Virus record (IMG/VR): IMGVR_UViG_3300032224_000318
Span: 1 to 29,092 of that record
Source: a virus
Length of the DNA: 29,092 nt
Strand: one strand, 5' to 3'
In this document: piece by piece, positions 5,828 to 14,357 of the stretch
How positions within the stretch are numbered: the first letter of the stretch is position 1
Layout of the letters: every line of letters starts with the position of its first letter
The notes under the pieces: generated by a model
The model's database searches: none
Seen by the model: the letters and a program-made list of their open reading frames with translations, nothing else
What the model was told of the DNA's origin: nothing
Program-made: the position numbers and the translations under genes

Positions 5828-7851
5828 TATTGCCCCAACCTTGGATTCATGTCGTTAATGCCGCCAGCACCATCTGGAGGAGGGATTTTAGGCTCGCGTT
5901 GAGAAACACCAGCTATAGCTGCACCAGCACGTTTCGTAATTCCGGCATAAGTCTCAGGGTCGCGCAATACTTTTAATACATTGCTGCGTTCCGCTGCTGG
6001 CAAAGTATTTAACAATTGCTCAAGGTTTTGCGCTGATTTAGCACCTTCAGTCAATGCTTTCATGGTGCGTTTATTTAAACGTCCCTCTAAAGAATCAAGC
6101 AAAGCATTTGCCGTTGTTGCCTTAGCACTAAAAAATGCAGGAAATTTAATCTTGCTGACGTTTTCTTTTAACAAATTTGCTAATGCTTCTTGACCAGCGG
6201 TAGCTTGACCGGAAATCGCTTCTCCTCTTTGAACTTCACGGGCAACTCGTTGCATAGCGTTTTGAGCATTGACGCTCATTTCTTTAGCTAAGTTGTAATT
6301 ACCTGCTCCAAATATTTTTTCAACTACCTCTGGAGCGTTACCCTGAACAAGCTCAACAAATGCTTTTGGGTTAGTTTGGTATATATGAAGTGCTTCTGCC
6401 CCTAGTTTAGTCTGAGCAATTTGCTGCATACCAAGACTGTAATCACGCAAATATTGGCGATAACCTGTTCCGCCAGCAGCCTCAACAGCATCAATCAAAG
6501 CAGGACGTACCGCTTCCAAAACCCTCGCAGCTACTTCTTTTTGTGTTTTTGCGTCAGCCGTCGGATACAACTCACGAATGGCTGCATTGACTGAATTTTT
6601 ACGTATGCTGTCTAAAGCAAACGCATCAATTACGCCGCCATTGTTTGTCCACTTTTGAATATCAGTTGCTACCTTGCCTAAAGCTCTTTGTACGTCTGTA
6701 TTGCCAGCCATAGAAGGGTCAGACAATCGACGGTTAATGTTAGCAATAATAGGTGCTGTTTCTAGCGGTTTTAATCCATGAGCCTCAAGGCTTTGGTTAG
6801 CTGCTTCAGCAAATCTACGTGCATCGCCAAATCTTAAAGAAGCATTTGCAGCCTGATTGCTTACGTCTTCAGCACGTTTAGCCAACTCACCCATGTAGGT
6901 ATAGCGGGGAGGCGTAGGACGGCCCATAGTGTCGGCTTTAGCGCGTTCTATAGCTCTTTCACCAGCAGCGGTAAAACGACGAACATCTTCAACCTTTTCT
7001 GTTGCTGCGGCACCCATGCGCTCTGCTTCACCCTTAAATTTAGGGCCAAGTTTTCCAGCTATGTTTGCTGCTCCAAGTTCTGTTTCTAGTGTAGGAATTA
7101 AACGCTCATTGAGCATTTTCTTCATTTCTTCTCTAGCAGCACGGGCAGAGGTTTGGTCAGCACCACCAGCAATTTTATTTAATTGAGCAAGACGTTTTGC
7201 CTCTTGTTCACCTAAAAGATTAGTAAAAAAAGTAGGGTCACGGGCAGCCGCACGTTGTAACAGTGCTTGTGCTACAGGAGCATTTAAAACTGGCTTTCCT
7301 GTTTTTGGGTCAATGCTTGCTAATACTTGGCTTGCTGTCAGGTCATCCGTTGCTTGAGAAAGAATTTGTCTAGCCTTTGGCAAATCTTGACCAAACGCTT
7401 CCCTCGCAATTTTTCCTGCCCTTACTTCAGGCGCAAACAAATCTTTAACGCTAGCTACTGCTCCACTTAATTTTCCACCCAATTTTTCAATGGCTTGACC
7501 GGCAACTTGACCGCCAGCTTCCATTGTTGCTCCGGTCAAAATATCTTTGACTGGCTCCGTAAACAATGCTGCGCCAGTTCTAGGAGGAGCATAACCAAGT
7601 TTTTCCTTGGCAAGTCGCATACCCTCACGACTCATTCCATAACCAAGACCCGCACCTCCAACAGTTCCAGCAGGTCCCAAAGCCGAACCTAAAAGCGCAC
7701 CTCCAGCCGTACCTAAAGCCTCAACAGTTGGCTCAACAAATTCAACAGCCTGTTCTCCAAAAGATTTTTGTTTTGGAGGAGTCGGCAAATCTGAAAAATC
7801 TACTTTAGTAGATGTTTTAGTGGGAACCGGCAGGTCACTAATGTCAGCCAT
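5827..7851 (-). CDS. internal virion / ejection-type protein (674 aa)
   Basis: A 674-residue protein with no recognised enzyme motif. The N-terminus has a two-fold short repeat (ISDLPVP and FSDLPTP, residues 4-25), then a Gly-Ala rich glycine-zipper-like segment (about 47-73, GTAGGALLGSALGPAGTVGG...) that could insert into membranes. The rest is almost entirely helical, Ala-rich and charged, with coiled-coil-like stretches (about 270-360 and 500-620). This composition and its position after the fibres match internal (ejection) proteins of podoviruses that form a channel across the envelope during DNA entry. The family is not recognised by sequence. Stop and start both overlap neighbours by one base (TAATG), tying it to the other three internal-protein genes. 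A tape measure is less likely given the absence of tail-tube genes. Confidence 0.65.
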   Translation of the reverse strand: MADISDLPVPTKTSTKVDFSDLPTPPKQKSFGEQAVEFVEPTVEALGTAGGALLGSALGPAGTVGGAGLGYGMSREGMRLAKEKLGYAPPRTGAALFTEPVKDILTGATMEAGGQVAGQAIEKLGGKLSGAVASVKDLFAPEVRAGKIAREAFGQDLPKARQILSQATDDLTASQVLASIDPKTGKPVLNAPVAQALLQRAAARDPTFFTNLLGEQEAKRLAQLNKIAGGADQTSARAAREEMKKMLNERLIPTLETELGAANIAGKLGPKFKGEAERMGAAATEKVEDVRRFTAAGERAIERAKADTMGRPTPPRYTYMGELAKRAEDVSNQAANASLRFGDARRFAEAANQSLEAHGLKPLETAPIIANINRRLSDPSMAGNTDVQRALGKVATDIQKWTNNGGVIDAFALDSIRKNSVNAAIRELYPTADAKTQKEVAARVLEAVRPALIDAVEAAGGTGYRQYLRDYSLGMQQIAQTKLGAEALHIYQTNPKAFVELVQGNAPEVVEKIFGAGNYNLAKEMSVNAQNAMQRVAREVQRGEAISGQATAGQEALANLLKENVSKIKFPAFFSAKATTANALLDSLEGRLNKRTMKALTEGAKSAQNLEQLLNTLPAAERSNVLKVLRDPETYAGITKRAGAAIAGVSQREPKIPPPDGAGGINDMNPRLGQ

Positions 7852-9341
7852 TATTTATATCCTTGCGTAGATAAATAATCTTTAGCAGCTTTTTCGTCGC
7901 CACTAAAATGTTCTTTAGCGTAATATTTTAATTTCTCACCGGACGGCATAACTTTTTGTTGACCGCTATAAGATTCCAAGAAATTTCTTGGTTTTACTTC
8001 AGGAACTTTGTATCCAGCACGTTCTAAAGCAGACATTCTTCCTTGAGCCGTAGCATCAGAATAATCCGCTTGGTCAAGCAACATGTTTCTAACAATAGTT
8101 GGGTCATCAGATTTTTTGGCAGTAAATGATTGATAATTTTTCAATTCATTTCCTGTCAATGTTGCACCAAATAAAGCGTGTCTATTAGGTGCTTGCAAAC
8201 GCTCATACTTAGACCACCATTGAACTGCTTTTGCGCCTTCTTCATTTCCTAAACGTCGTTTAGCTTCCATTGATAAATCAGCGCCAAAACCTAATAAACC
8301 AAGACTTGCGTATTCTGGTTTAAATTCTTTTTCAAGCTGTCTAAGTTCTTTAGAAAGAGAAGTTAAACCTTCAATTTGTTGAGCTTCTTTTTCTTTTATT
8401 GGCTTATTATCTTTTTGCTGTAATTTTGCATCTAATAAAGCAAAGGCTTGAGCAAATTGCCTTCTTTGCATTTCTTCTGAATGAGCAAATCTTTGCTGTT
8501 GAAGTTTTTCTTGTTGAGCTATTTTTTCTTCTTGAATATCAAGTCTTCTTGTTTCCAAATTTTCTTTAAATTGCTCTTTAAAACCAGCTTGTAATTCTTT
8601 AATGTACTTAACAGCTTCTTGAACACCTTGCAATTTAGCTTTTTCTGTAAGAATTGAACTGCCGGTTTTAGCAACCAATTCTTGCATCATTGCTTCAGCT
8701 TTTCTAACATCATAAGGCAACATCTTTAAAGCTAAATCAGCTTCTCTAGCCGCATCATCAAGATTAGCTTTAACTTGAGCCATGTCTTTTTCAAACTTAA
8801 CTTGTTCTTGCTTCCATAAATCAGCACGACCTTCACGCCAACCTTTTAGCATGCCAGTCATAGAGTTAAGCGCACCCATTGCAGATAGCTTGTTCTTGCT
8901 GCCGCCACCAACAGCTATAACACCAAGCAAGCTAAACAATGTTGAAAGGCTTTGGACGTTTTCCTGAGTTGGAATAAATTTGGGCAATGGATTTTCATTT
9001 ACAATTCTTTGCCTACCTTCTTGAATTTGTTTAGCTTGGTCTGCCGCATATTGAGCAACACCAGATTCGCCAATTTTTTGTGCTTGGCTTTGAGCAGATT
9101 CAAGTTGACCAATGTTTTGTCGCAATCTTTGCTGCTGGTCTTCCAAAGTTCCCAATTCAGAAATAGCTGCTTGAGGAGTAGTTACACGTTCCCTAATTTT
9201 TGAAATGTCGGGTGCGCCGGGAACGCCTTCCATGTTGACGTTCAACGCTTGAGCAATTTTGCCAGTATCAATATAGTCAGCAGGACTTCTTTTCTTCTGT
9301 CCTGTTGGGTCTATATTAGGTTGTGCAATTGGGTCAGCCAT
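7851..9341 (-). CDS. internal virion protein, coiled-coil (496 aa)
   Basis: A 496-residue protein: a polar N-terminus, a helical region with EDQQQRLRQNIGQLESAQSQ at about 67-86, a short hydrophobic stretch at about 131-146 (SLSTLFSLLGVIAVGG), and a long coiled coil from about 165 to 335 rich in Gln, Lys and Glu. The C-terminal part has a compact domain with LFGATLTGNELKNYQSF. Such architecture, one short hydrophobic helix followed by long coiled coil, is expected of podovirus internal core or ejection proteins. It belongs to a contiguous four-gene block (5827-11383) with one-base overlaps or directly abutting genes. Assignment is from architecture and context; no specific family is claimed. 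Confidence 0.6.
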   Translation of the reverse strand: MADPIAQPNIDPTGQKKRSPADYIDTGKIAQALNVNMEGVPGAPDISKIRERVTTPQAAISELGTLEDQQQRLRQNIGQLESAQSQAQKIGESGVAQYAADQAKQIQEGRQRIVNENPLPKFIPTQENVQSLSTLFSLLGVIAVGGGSKNKLSAMGALNSMTGMLKGWREGRADLWKQEQVKFEKDMAQVKANLDDAAREADLALKMLPYDVRKAEAMMQELVAKTGSSILTEKAKLQGVQEAVKYIKELQAGFKEQFKENLETRRLDIQEEKIAQQEKLQQQRFAHSEEMQRRQFAQAFALLDAKLQQKDNKPIKEKEAQQIEGLTSLSKELRQLEKEFKPEYASLGLLGFGADLSMEAKRRLGNEEGAKAVQWWSKYERLQAPNRHALFGATLTGNELKNYQSFTAKKSDDPTIVRNMLLDQADYSDATAQGRMSALERAGYKVPEVKPRNFLESYSGQQKVMPSGEKLKYYAKEHFSGDEKAAKDYLSTQGYK

Positions 9342-10432
9342 TATGGAGTACCTCTAACTTGTTGAGGGTTAAAGCCGTATGTACCGCCACCAGCGATTGC
9401 AGCCAGTTGCGTATAGAACTGCTGATTTGCCTGATTAAGCTGTTGGTCAAGCTGCATACCCGTTCTAATAGCACCCAACGCAATGTTGTCGCCAATCTGA
9501 GAAACCTGTAATCCAAGGTTGTACTGATTTGCTAGTAACTGCTGACGGAAGGCTTCTGTCTGTGCTTGTGCTTGAGCAACGCCAACACCACCCCTAGACT
9601 CAACACCTTGAGCTAACTGCGCTCTCATGGCTTGATAAGCCTGTGCGCTTTGTGGTGTAAGTTCACCTGACATTGCAGCGCGTTGTAATTCTGTACCAGC
9701 TTGTTGGTAAGGCTGTCCTACATTCTTTTGCTCTTGAGTAGCTTGCTGTACTTGTTGCGCAGCCTTCTGAGCTTGCTGTCTTCCAACAATTGCGCCAGCA
9801 CCTGCACCACCAACACGAAGAAGGTCAGCACCAGTTAAACCTGTAGTTGCTTTTAATTGTGCTAATGGGTCGCCAACAAATCTTTGCAAGAAACTTCTTT
9901 GGTCTCCTGCTGCTGTACCTCCACCAGATGCCTGTGCAGCCGCTTGTTGCTCAACAGCTTTTCTAGCTTCAGCAGATACTGGCGCAGGAGGTTGGACAGC
10001 AGGAACTCCAAAAACATTTGCAGGAGCAGGAGCTTCTGCCGCAGCTTGAGGAGGCGTTAATTCAACCGGAGTAGACGGTTGATAATAAAAGTCTTGAGTT
10101 CCAACTTGAGCAGGTGGTTCGTACTGAGTGTATGAAGGGCTGTACGCTACTTCTCCGCTAGCTACTTCTGGAGCAAATGTTTCTGCTGGTTGATAAGATT
10201 CTGGAACAAGTTGTTCATAAGAAAATTCATCATAAAATTCCATCAATCCAGTGTCAGGATTGACAGTTCCAGCACCGCCAGCTTCTTTCAATAACTTGAC
10301 TTCTTTTGGCGTTATGTGGGCAAGCAGGGTATCGCCACCACGACCTTTATCGGCGAGCATCTTAGCAATTGATTTTAAATCGCTAGTCTCTTGAATATCG
10401 GCCCGTAATAGCCGTGCTAGTTTTTTAGTCAT
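9341..10432 (-). CDS. internal virion-type protein, Gln/Ala-rich (363 aa)
   Basis: A 363-residue protein. Residues 1-75 form a conserved-looking globular start containing DTLLAHITPKEVKLLKEAGG and TVNPDTGLMEFYDE, a pattern I recall in other phages' tail-end proteins. Residues 80-165 are a Pro/Ala/Gln-rich linker, and about 180-350 is a Gln/Ala-rich helical domain with a Gly-Ala turn (RVGGAGAGAIVGRQQ) and coiled-coil potential. It probably is a small internal virion protein that joins the ejection machinery; T7 gp14-type is only an analogy. It abuts the upstream gene (stop and start adjacent at 10432/10433) and overlaps the downstream start by one base. Confidence 0.6.
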   Translation of the reverse strand: MTKKLARLLRADIQETSDLKSIAKMLADKGRGGDTLLAHITPKEVKLLKEAGGAGTVNPDTGLMEFYDEFSYEQLVPESYQPAETFAPEVASGEVAYSPSYTQYEPPAQVGTQDFYYQPSTPVELTPPQAAAEAPAPANVFGVPAVQPPAPVSAEARKAVEQQAAAQASGGGTAAGDQRSFLQRFVGDPLAQLKATTGLTGADLLRVGGAGAGAIVGRQQAQKAAQQVQQATQEQKNVGQPYQQAGTELQRAAMSGELTPQSAQAYQAMRAQLAQGVESRGGVGVAQAQAQTEAFRQQLLANQYNLGLQVSQIGDNIALGAIRTGMQLDQQLNQANQQFYTQLAAIAGGGTYGFNPQQVRGTP

Positions 10433-11383
10433 TTAAGCCTCCGAATTACCCATATAGCGCAACGATTCCACGTTCCAGCCAGCTTTCTTACCTTCTTCCT
10501 TGTCACCGCCAAATACCGGCGCACCAGCGTCGCCAATGCGTAATGCTTGAGATAACGCCTGAGAACCAACAGATGCCTGTGTTTGTATCGGACTAACAGG
10601 CTGTTGTTGTTGAGTTGTTTGAGTTGTCGTTGTCCCTCTTGGAGCAGACACAGGAGCTTGCTGCTGCTTGCCAAACAAAGTCGAATACACCGCTGGATAC
10701 AACGCACTGGACAACAATTTACTTTCTGTTGGATTAATAGCAGACTCAGTTGGCAAAGGAACTCCGGGAGCCAACTGTTGCTGCGCGTACTCAGGATTTA
10801 CACCGAGAGCGTTAGGCGTTGGTCCTAGGCTTGGGTCTACAACAGGTTGCCCAGTATCAGCATATACAGACCGTTCTTCAATAGGTGCTGATGGAGTAAC
10901 GTCTGTTTGGAAACCTGCTTTTAATCCTTCAATAGTTCCAGAAGTAATGCCGCCAACCGCAAATGCTTTAGCTCCCGCTGACAATGCGTCAGATAAACTT
11001 TGACCTTTAGCTAAAGCTGTCAATGTGGTTTGCGTAGACGCTCCTGTAGCACTGGAAGCAATTTGTCCAGCAACTTTAGAATCTACGGCAGAAGCAACTT
11101 CTGCACCAACGGCTTTGCCGGCATATTGCCCCGCAGTGGCAGCAACATAAGAAGTAGCAATATCTTTAACGCTGCCACCATTGGCAGCAGTAACAACAGC
11201 AGAAGAAACAGCCGGAGGAACACCAACAGCAGTTAATGCAATTGTCTCAATAACTGGCAATGGATTTTTAACAATATTAGCAACGGCTTTTTCAACATTA
11301 GACGCAACTTTTTGAACGACTTTAGTAACAGACTTTACCGCGCCAGAAACGGCTTTAGTAACAGCTTTGACTGCGCCACCCAT
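10433..11383 (-). CDS. internal virion-type protein, Ala/Val-rich amphipathic (316 aa)
   Basis: A 316-residue protein. The first 35 residues form a regular Lys/Val/Ala amphipathic helix (MGGAVKAVTKAVSGAVKSVT...), likely to bind membranes or DNA. Residues 40-160 are Ala/Gly/Val-rich, with PLPVIETIALTAVGVPPAVS and repeated small-residue helices, and the rest is a Pro/Gln/Thr-rich linker with a conserved-looking end. The membrane-active start fits an ejected internal virion protein. Its ATG overlaps the upstream stop (TAATG). No enzymatic motif was found. A tail-fibre-associated or capsid-internal role is the alternative. Confidence 0.55.
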   Translation of the reverse strand: MGGAVKAVTKAVSGAVKSVTKVVQKVASNVEKAVANIVKNPLPVIETIALTAVGVPPAVSSAVVTAANGGSVKDIATSYVAATAGQYAGKAVGAEVASAVDSKVAGQIASSATGASTQTTLTALAKGQSLSDALSAGAKAFAVGGITSGTIEGLKAGFQTDVTPSAPIEERSVYADTGQPVVDPSLGPTPNALGVNPEYAQQQLAPGVPLPTESAINPTESKLLSSALYPAVYSTLFGKQQQAPVSAPRGTTTTQTTQQQQPVSPIQTQASVGSQALSQALRIGDAGAPVFGGDKEEGKKAGWNVESLRYMGNSEA

Positions 11384-11868
11384 TAAAATTCTCCTATGCC
11401 AATTAAGCCCGGAGTAACACCGTCATCCAACACGGTTCCGCTTGGCTGAGTCTTTATGTCAATGCCAGCCATCTTTAAAACCTTCATGATTTGAGGATTA
11501 TCAATATCAAATTTTCCGGTTTTAAAACCCGACATTTTCATTGCTTGTCTAAACTCTTTAATGCTTTCAACCAAAGCTCTAGGAGAGTCAGCCGTCTCCA
11601 TTGCTATATCAACGCTGCCATCTTTATTGTTGTTGTAAATAAATAGCGTGTTATTTGCTCTCATCACTCTGAAATCAGGGTCAGTAGTAACCAAGTCAGC
11701 AAACGTGTTGTACAACTTAATGGCTTGCGCCCTATCCCCAGTAGCCGATTCCAGAATGTCAATGACATCCATAGGTTCCGCTGGCTGACGTTGCTTCTTA
11801 ACCTGCTCCATAACAGCTTGATTATTTGACAACTCAAAACCTGATTTTTTTTGGGGGACGGGGAGCAT
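11383..11868 (-). CDS. uncharacterised protein between fibres and internal virion genes (161 aa)
   Basis: A 161-residue protein, soluble, mixed alpha/beta by appearance. The middle (PDFRVMRANNTLFIYNNNKDG, 75-95) looks like two beta strands and a turn, followed by a helix (SPRALVESIKEFRQAMKMSG). The C-terminus is hydrophobic and Gly-rich (VTPGLIGIGEF). I do not recognise a family. It is the first gene of the block that continues into the four large internal proteins, overlapping the next start by one base, which suggests a virion or assembly role. AGGA eight bases before ATG 11868 supports the start. Confidence 0.65.
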   Translation of the reverse strand: MLPVPQKKSGFELSNNQAVMEQVKKQRQPAEPMDVIDILESATGDRAQAIKLYNTFADLVTTDPDFRVMRANNTLFIYNNNKDGSVDIAMETADSPRALVESIKEFRQAMKMSGFKTGKFDIDNPQIMKVLKMAGIDIKTQPSGTVLDDGVTPGLIGIGEF

Positions 11869-11870
11869 TT

Positions 11871-12203
11871 TTATAGTCCTAAAGAAGCTGCGATTTGTTC
11901 ATGAATGTACAAATGGCTGGCTATCCAGTCATAGAAATCAGACTCATTATTGAAGTCAACGTCCAACATATTGAACGGATTATTCAATCCTAAGAGGCTT
12001 GCAAATGCTTGATGTTCGACTTGGTGAGCCAATAACCAGTCATCTAGGTTGTCTGTTTGGGCATCAATAATGGGGTAAATAGGCACTGAAATGCCGCTAT
12101 CCATGAATACTTCCTGAAATAGCTTATGTTGCAGCCCATTTTCAAACAAAAACTCTCCTAGGGAATCATTGTTCCCGTATTCAACGATGGAGAGCGTGTC
12201 CAT
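11871..12203 (-). CDS. small acidic protein with three-fold helix repeat
   Basis: A 110-residue acidic protein from ATG 12203; a TTG at 12209, overlapping the upstream TGA, would add two residues. It has three copies of a ~23-residue unit: residues 13-34 (DSLGEFLFENGLQHKLF...), 51-73 (DNLDDWLLAHQVEHQAFASL...) and 88-110 (SDFYDWIASHLYIHEQIAAS...). Each has an aromatic residue followed four and eight residues later by N/H and H, so units two and three carry HxxxH on one helix face (H60/H64, H97/H101), and two end in LGL. The pattern suggests a small helical bundle, perhaps metal-binding. Function unknown; position between tail and internal-protein genes suggests a virion or assembly factor. Confidence 0.7.
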   Translation of the reverse strand: MDTLSIVEYGNNDSLGEFLFENGLQHKLFQEVFMDSGISVPIYPIIDAQTDNLDDWLLAHQVEHQAFASLLGLNNPFNMLDVDFNNESDFYDWIASHLYIHEQIAASLGL

Positions 12204-12205
12204 AT

Positions 12206-12430
12206 TCAAGGTTTGTCTGCCTTATTCTCTAAGCGGTCAAATATCTTGCCTAACATTCCTTTAATCTCAGTAATGTCTGACTTGTAATCATCTTTGCTTA
12301 CATATACGTGCGGTATGTCACGAATATCGTCATCTATACGATTAAGCATCCGTGTAATGTTGTTGAGCGTCCAGCCACCAAAGAAAGCAGCTACACCGAC
12401 AACAAAATTAAACAAAGACTGTCCGTCCAT
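12206..12430 (-). CDS. small XhlA-like membrane-anchored protein (74 aa)
   Basis: A 74-residue protein with one N-terminal membrane segment (about 5-25, SLFNFVVGVAAFFGGWTLNN) and a charged helical remainder (MLNRIDDDIRD, SDITEIKGMLGKIFDRLENK). This layout, hydrophobic helix plus amphipathic coiled coil, resembles XhlA/haemolysin-type small phage proteins. It abuts the fibre gene stop at 12430/12431. In other phages similar proteins accompany either holins or tail tips; the role here is open. It could contribute to membrane permeabilisation during entry or lysis. Confidence 0.65.
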   Translation of the reverse strand: MDGQSLFNFVVGVAAFFGGWTLNNITRMLNRIDDDIRDIPHVYVSKDDYKSDITEIKGMLGKIFDRLENKADKP

Positions 12431-13645
12431 TTAAGTAGTCGCAAAAATAAAATAATTGGAACCGTCTGACTGCAACGTAACGCTCTTGTATATTGTTGGC
12501 AACGAATACGTTAGATTGCCGTCAATCGTTTGTGAGGACGTCGTGCTGACAGTCACCGCATTAGACGAGCTATCAATCTTCTTAACTTTGAATTCTTGTC
12601 CGGGTACTGTAGAGGCTGACGGCAAGACAACGCTAAACGGAGCAGCAGGATAATTAACTAAAATGGTCGCATTGTTGTTAGTGACCGCATACGCTGTATT
12701 GGTCCACGTAACAACACCGCTGGAATTGTTAATCCACGACAAAACAACGCTAGTCGAGTTAGTCCAAGATATTGCTGTGCCAGCAGTAATGGTCACAACA
12801 TTGGAAACTATATTGCCTGTACTGCCACCGCCTCCAGTTGGAACTTGAGATACCCAGTTTGTGCCGTTAGACGTCAACACGTTTCCTGAGTTTCCGGGAG
12901 CAACGGTAACTAAACTACCTGTAGCATTTCCTATTACTACTGCATTAGCTGTAACTGTAGCTAAACCTGTACCGCCTCTATTGACGTTAATGGTTGCGCC
13001 ATTCCATGTAGCAGACGTAATGGAGCCGGGGTAATCAAATGTATTGGTTGACCAAGATACATTAGATGGCGACTGGTCATGCCTGTCCCACGTTCCTGCC
13101 GCAGTAGCGTTATCTAGCAAAACTACTGTTGTATAACCACCAGAAGGAACAGAGGCAACTAAAGTTCCAGAATTGTTATTAACAGTTATTGAGCCGCTAC
13201 TTTGATTGTTGTTAAAGGAAAAAATTGGGCCTTTAGGCAACGTCGTAGCGTCTGGCAACTTAATAACTTGTCCACCAGAACCAGTAACTACATAAACTGG
13301 TGTTGATGCAGCCGTTAAATTAATTTGTGTGCCTGATGCAACTACACTTGTAAAGCCAGCAAAAAAAGCATTTGCGTTTATGTTCTGGTTTGCATCACGC
13401 AATACAACGGAGTTAGCACCAGTAGAAACGGTAACGCCAGTACCTCCGTTAGCAACAGGAAGCGTTCCAACAACTTGCGAAGTCAGACTTACATTAGATA
13501 GATTTCCACCTAAAGTTAAACTGCCTGAGGAAGTAACAGTGCCTGTTAATGTAATTCCATTGACCGTGCCAGTACCAATAACTTGGGTTACTGTGCCGCT
13601 ACCATTACCTCCACCTCCGCCACCGCCACCTGCTACCTTTAGCAT
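12431..13645 (-). CDS. tail fibre / receptor-binding protein (404 aa)
   Basis: A 404-residue fibre-like protein with AAGGAG six bases before ATG 13645. It starts with an eight-Gly run (MLKVAGGGGGGGGNG), followed by beta-rich Ser/Thr/Gly/Asn sequence. Two copies of the phage fibre motif (V)A/NxGGTG occur: LPVANGGTGVTVSTGANSVV and VNRGGTGLATVTANAVVIGN, the second followed by GNVLTSNGTNWVSQVP. Residues 291-318 hold a Trp decapeptide repeat (Trp294, 304, 314) also seen in the nozzle-like protein. A C-terminal beta domain (KIDSSSNAVTVSTTSSQTID) probably caps the trimer. Likely role: side fibre or receptor binding. Confidence 0.8.
   Translation of the reverse strand: MLKVAGGGGGGGGNGSGTVTQVIGTGTVNGITLTGTVTSSGSLTLGGNLSNVSLTSQVVGTLPVANGGTGVTVSTGANSVVLRDANQNINANAFFAGFTSVVASGTQINLTAASTPVYVVTGSGGQVIKLPDATTLPKGPIFSFNNNQSSGSITVNNNSGTLVASVPSGGYTTVVLLDNATAAGTWDRHDQSPSNVSWSTNTFDYPGSITSATWNGATINVNRGGTGLATVTANAVVIGNATGSLVTVAPGNSGNVLTSNGTNWVSQVPTGGGGSTGNIVSNVVTITAGTAISWTNSTSVVLSWINNSSGVVTWTNTAYAVTNNNATILVNYPAAPFSVVLPSASTVPGQEFKVKKIDSSSNAVTVSTTSSQTIDGNLTYSLPTIYKSVTLQSDGSNYFIFATT
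12692..12775 (-). repeat. Trp decapeptide repeat in tail fibre
   Basis: Three consecutive ten-residue units spaced Trp-to-Trp: ISWTNSTSVV, LSWINNSSGV, VTWTNTAYAV. The DNA of the first unit shares 12 exact bases (12758-12769) with the matching repeat in the nozzle-like gene (16014-16025). Confidence 0.7.
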
Positions 13646-13654
13646 AATTGCTCC

Positions 13655-13984
13655 TTACAGACCGTCACCCGGTGTAATGTATATCGTTGCCGTTCCAGCA
13701 GCAGTAATGGCTGTGAAATAAGCATTTGGCACAAACGTCAAAATTTCATCCGTACTTGGCAACAGAGGAAACGCTGTTTGTGAACTGGTCACAACAACAG
13801 CATTGTTTGCAGCTTCAGCCGACGTGCTTCCATAGCCTAGAAACACCGTTACCGTGCCTGTATTGATGACACGGTACTGGTTGCCACCTAGGGTAGTGGA
13901 AGCGCATTGGACAGGCGTAGGAGCCGATGTATTCGCTACAAACGTGATGGTGTTGCCCGTCTTAGTAAAGGCATTAAGTCCCAC
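13655..13984 (-). CDS. small beta-rich appendage protein, GTG start
   Basis: A 109-residue protein beginning at GTG 13984 (VGLNAFTKTGNTITFVANTS). GGAGG six bases upstream is the best ribosome binding site in the neighbourhood, and the start overlaps the end of the preceding gene by 11 bases. Longer readings from upstream would overlap that gene by about 100 bases and are rejected. The protein is made of short beta strands and ends YITPGDGL, resembling the 117-residue protein at 4834-5187 (YFTPGEGI). It sits between two appendage-type genes, so a small fibre, chaperone or decoration subunit is likely. Confidence 0.75.
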   Translation of the reverse strand: MGLNAFTKTGNTITFVANTSAPTPVQCASTTLGGNQYRVINTGTVTVFLGYGSTSAEAANNAVVVTSSQTAFPLLPSTDEILTFVPNAYFTAITAAGTATIYITPGDGL

Positions 13985-14345
13985 TGACCACCTCCCATGT
14001 TTGATTAGTTTCATTCCAGCTATACATATTTCCGTCCGAAGGGGCGGGAACTGGCGGTTGCCAAACAACATTGGAATCTAATGTCCAGCTTGGATATGGC
14101 TGCGGAGGAACAAACGCATCAATGTCTGCTCGGTATGTATAACCTATACCAGCATAGTTACCACGATAAGGAGTGCCGTTATTACTATGAACATTACCTA
14201 TAGTGTTATAGCTAGTACGTTTGCATACTTGACCTCGAAAGTCTCCGTACCATTGTTCCCAATCAATACCGTCTTCACCTTCGTTTTTTCCAACGATGAC
14301 TTCAGTAACAATATTGTTTTCATCTAAAAATGCGTAGTGAGCCAT
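13974..14345 (-). CDS. conserved tail-region protein (MAHYAFLDENN family)
   Basis: A 123-residue protein starting MAHYAFLDENNIVTEVIVGK. The segments KRTSYNTIGNVH, RGNYAGIGYTYRADIDAFVP, and a Trp/Pro-rich end (PYPSWTLDSN, WQPPVPAPSDGN, YSWNETNQTWEVV) match a short protein very common in aquatic phages, usually among tail-fibre genes. Its precise role is not known to me; fibre assembly or a small virion component is most plausible. The Trp/Pro segments look like repeated carbohydrate-facing loops but no motif proves this. The next gene's GTG start lies inside its 3' end. Confidence 0.75.
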   Translation of the reverse strand: MAHYAFLDENNIVTEVIVGKNEGEDGIDWEQWYGDFRGQVCKRTSYNTIGNVHSNNGTPYRGNYAGIGYTYRADIDAFVPPQPYPSWTLDSNVVWQPPVPAPSDGNMYSWNETNQTWEVVSGT

Positions 14346-14357
14346 ATATTTTTTCCT

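Noticed and set aside
13329-13721. + strand 130-residue reading across the fibre start
   Set aside because: Pro/Val-rich antisense of the Gly/Thr-rich fibre with no ribosome binding site.
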